From a virus, in IMG/VR virus record IMGVR_UViG_3300046698_000515, positions 1 to 64,000 of that record: 64,000 bases of DNA. The stretch is one strand, 5' to 3'. Under the pieces are notes generated by a model, which saw only the letters and a list, made by a program, of their open reading frames with translations, did no database searches and was not told the origin of the DNA. Each line of letters starts with the position of its first letter. Position 1 is the stretch's first letter. Shown one piece after another: positions 62,419 through 64,000 of this stretch. The position numbers and the translations under genes were made by a program.

Positions 62419-64000
62419 CAGACTTTACATTACCAACCGATGTATATGCAACGTTTGATGCAGTATCATTAAAGCGATTAATAATTGATCGTTTAAATCA
62501 AACTAGTTTCTTCACAGATCAAAACTATGCAGGAAGTAATATTACTTCACTGATTGATATATTTTCTTTTAGTTATCATATATTACTCTATTTTTTAAAT
62601 CAGACCAGTAGTGAAGCAATTTTTACTGAAGCACAACTTTATGAAAACATAAATCGAATTGTTAAAGCAATCGATTACAATCCAGTTGGTACCCAAACGA
62701 GTAATTTGACATTTACTGTATCGACTATAAATCCTAATACTACTGTTAGCACTTATACCATTCCAAGATATTCATTTATTAATACAAATGGCATGATATA
62801 TTCGTTAAATGCTGATACTACTTTCACATATACTACATCTGGCATTCAACCTATTTTAGATTTAGGTAATTCAAATCTTCTATATCAAGGATTTTTTACT
62901 GAGTATCCTATTATAAATGCAACTGGTGAATCATTTGAGACTATTGTTTTACTTCCAGGTAGTGATGTAATAGTTGATCATTTTAGTATCGATGTTTATA
63001 TTAATCCAGTAGCAACTAGTACATGGGAACAATGGACAAGAACTTCTTCTCTATATCTTGAAGATGCAGGTGCAAAAAAATATGAAGTACGCTTAAATGA
63101 AAATAAACATTACGAAATAAAATTTGGAAATGGTATAATTGGTGCACAATTAAATCCAGGAGATCAAATTGCTGTTTATTATTTAAAAAGTGAAGGTGCA
63201 GCAGGTCAAGTAGGTATTAATGCTATTAATAGTTCTTCAATGGTCCTTTATTCAACACCTCAATTTTTACAAATTTTTGATGATATATGTGATCAAAACA
63301 CATTATACGTAACTGATACTCAAGTTAATTCATTAGTATTTGCAAATACAAATACATCAAGTCAATTCTTTTCTGGCGAAACAGTTGAAGATATTCGTCA
63401 ACGAGCACCAAAAGTTTTCACATCACAATATCGTTTAGTAACTACAAGTGATTATGAAAACTTTATTATTCAAAATTATGGAAATATTATAGCAGATGTT
63501 CAAGTAGTTAACAATTGGAAATATATAGACGGACATATGAAATATTTGCTTGATACGTTACAATTATCAACACCAAATGGTAATCCGAATATTTTGCTTA
63601 ATAATATTCTCTTTGCTGATACTTGCAATTTTAATAACGTTTACATATATGCAGCACCAATTCAAGGTGCTGCCAATAGTGCAACTATTCGTACCAATTA
63701 TTTAACATCAGCACAGAAAAAGAGTATTATTATTGCTATAAAAGACATTAAAACAATTACTACTGAAACGTTAATAATGGATCCAGTTTATATTGCAGTT
63801 GATCTTGGTACTTTAGATACTAATGAAGAATTAAATACATCAGTTGCAGATAACACTCAATTAGTTATTAATCGTGGAAGTGATTCAACAAGTAATGTAA
63901 CTTCTATTCAAAATGCAGCTTATAATATTTTGTTAAATTATTTTCAAGCAAGTTCTTTAGGACAAACACTTGATATTACAAGTATTATAAACAGCATTCT
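62403..64000 (+). CDS. baseplate wedge protein, gp6-like (3' end outside window)
   Basis: At least 532 residues, no stop before the window end. The start SQQLTDFTLPTDVY and LKRLIIDRLNQTSFFTDQNY, then AGSNITSLIDIFSF and LYENINRIVKAIDYNPVG (~residues 20-95), are typical of T4 gp6 homologues. Gp6 forms the inner ring of the baseplate with gp7 and gp53. Confidence 0.92.
   Translation, partial: MSQQLTDFTLPTDVYATFDAVSLKRLIIDRLNQTSFFTDQNYAGSNITSLIDIFSFSYHILLYFLNQTSSEAIFTEAQLYENINRIVKAIDYNPVGTQTSNLTFTVSTINPNTTVSTYTIPRYSFINTNGMIYSLNADTTFTYTTSGIQPILDLGNSNLLYQGFFTEYPIINATGESFETIVLLPGSDVIVDHFSIDVYINPVATSTWEQWTRTSSLYLEDAGAKKYEVRLNENKHYEIKFGNGIIGAQLNPGDQIAVYYLKSEGAAGQVGINAINSSSMVLYSTPQFLQIFDDICDQNTLYVTDTQVNSLVFANTNTSSQFFSGETVEDIRQRAPKVFTSQYRLVTTSDYENFIIQNYGNIIADVQVVNNWKYIDGHMKYLLDTLQLSTPNGNPNILLNNILFADTCNFNNVYIYAAPIQGAANSATIRTNYLTSAQKKSIIIAIKDIKTITTETLIMDPVYIAVDLGTLDTNEELNTSVADNTQLVINRGSDSTSNVTSIQNAAYNILLNYFQASSLGQTLDITSIINSI

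Noticed and set aside
1-64000. CRISPR array
   Set aside because: The tandem repeats seen (6.9, 7.8 and 55 kb) are coding duplications without regular unique spacers.
1-64000. Stop-codon reassignment
   Set aside because: Core genes (nrdJ parts, queF, gp44, gp5-like) read through without internal TAG, TGA or TAA, apart from the intein break.

Overview
The window is an AT-rich stretch (roughly one third GC by eye) of a large T4-like myovirus genome. The evidence is a set of T4-type structural and replication genes: baseplate hub/spike (gp5-like, 43452-45797), baseplate wedge gp25 (61329-61850) and gp6 (62403 to the window end), and the clamp-loader ATPase gp44 (50414-51343). A T4-type late promoter motif, ATAAATA, lies directly upstream of structural and lysis genes, while early genes carry sigma70-type promoters (TTGATT or TTGCAA, 16-17 bp, TATTAT or TATAAT). 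The host cannot be named; sigma70 promoters and B12-dependent ribonucleotide reduction only say it is a bacterium.

Layout. 1-5.9 kb: a more GC-rich early-like block with one strong promoter per gene, a RadA-like ATPase and a basic H1-like protein. 6.2-15.2 kb: tightly packed small early genes with ATGA overlaps, an HNH endonuclease, two tandem duplications that copy a start codon, and a run of three 'HSFVDLITNSS' paralogues followed by a radical SAM enzyme. 15.2-21.1 kb: mixed late and early genes, including a phosphoribosyltransferase, a SleB-like endolysin and a probable holin. 21.2-25 kb: class II ribonucleotide reductase (nrdJ) broken into two genes by a split intein, with a free-standing homing endonuclease between the halves. 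25-27.7 kb: small accessory genes.

27.7-39.8 kb is an RNA-gene region: about 35 tRNA genes, a tmRNA, several structured RNAs of unknown class, and small genes and homing endonucleases in between. A diverged RNase P RNA follows at 40.7-40.9 kb. The tRNAs are unusual in three ways visible in the sequence: many replace the G18/T55 elbow pair by A18/G55, six carry C33 instead of U33, and five with Trp, Thr, Met or Ile anticodons carry a long variable arm. The phage appears to carry its own tRNA supply, tRNA 5' processing RNA and ribosome rescue RNA.

41-43.5 kb: HNH protein and an endonuclease VII-dCMP deaminase fusion. 43.5-46.5 kb: baseplate genes on the minus strand. 46.6-50.2 kb: a DNA base-modification cassette (TGT/DpdA-like transglycosylase, formyltransferase, QueF reductase), which suggests a formylated preQ1-type deazaguanine in phage DNA. 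51.4-61.2 kb: at least nine proteins starting with a short tag ending in (L/I)xE (for example LIFEAY or LLLEY), matching T4 capsid-targeting and prohead-protease cleavage sequences. Two of them are large and contain the tag internally, as expected of polyproteins of internal head proteins. 61.3-64 kb: gp25, an HNH gene and gp6.

Four genes look frameshifted at short homopolymers or similar sites, and one lacks a normal start codon. Either the assembly has small indels or these genes use recoding; the sequence alone cannot decide.
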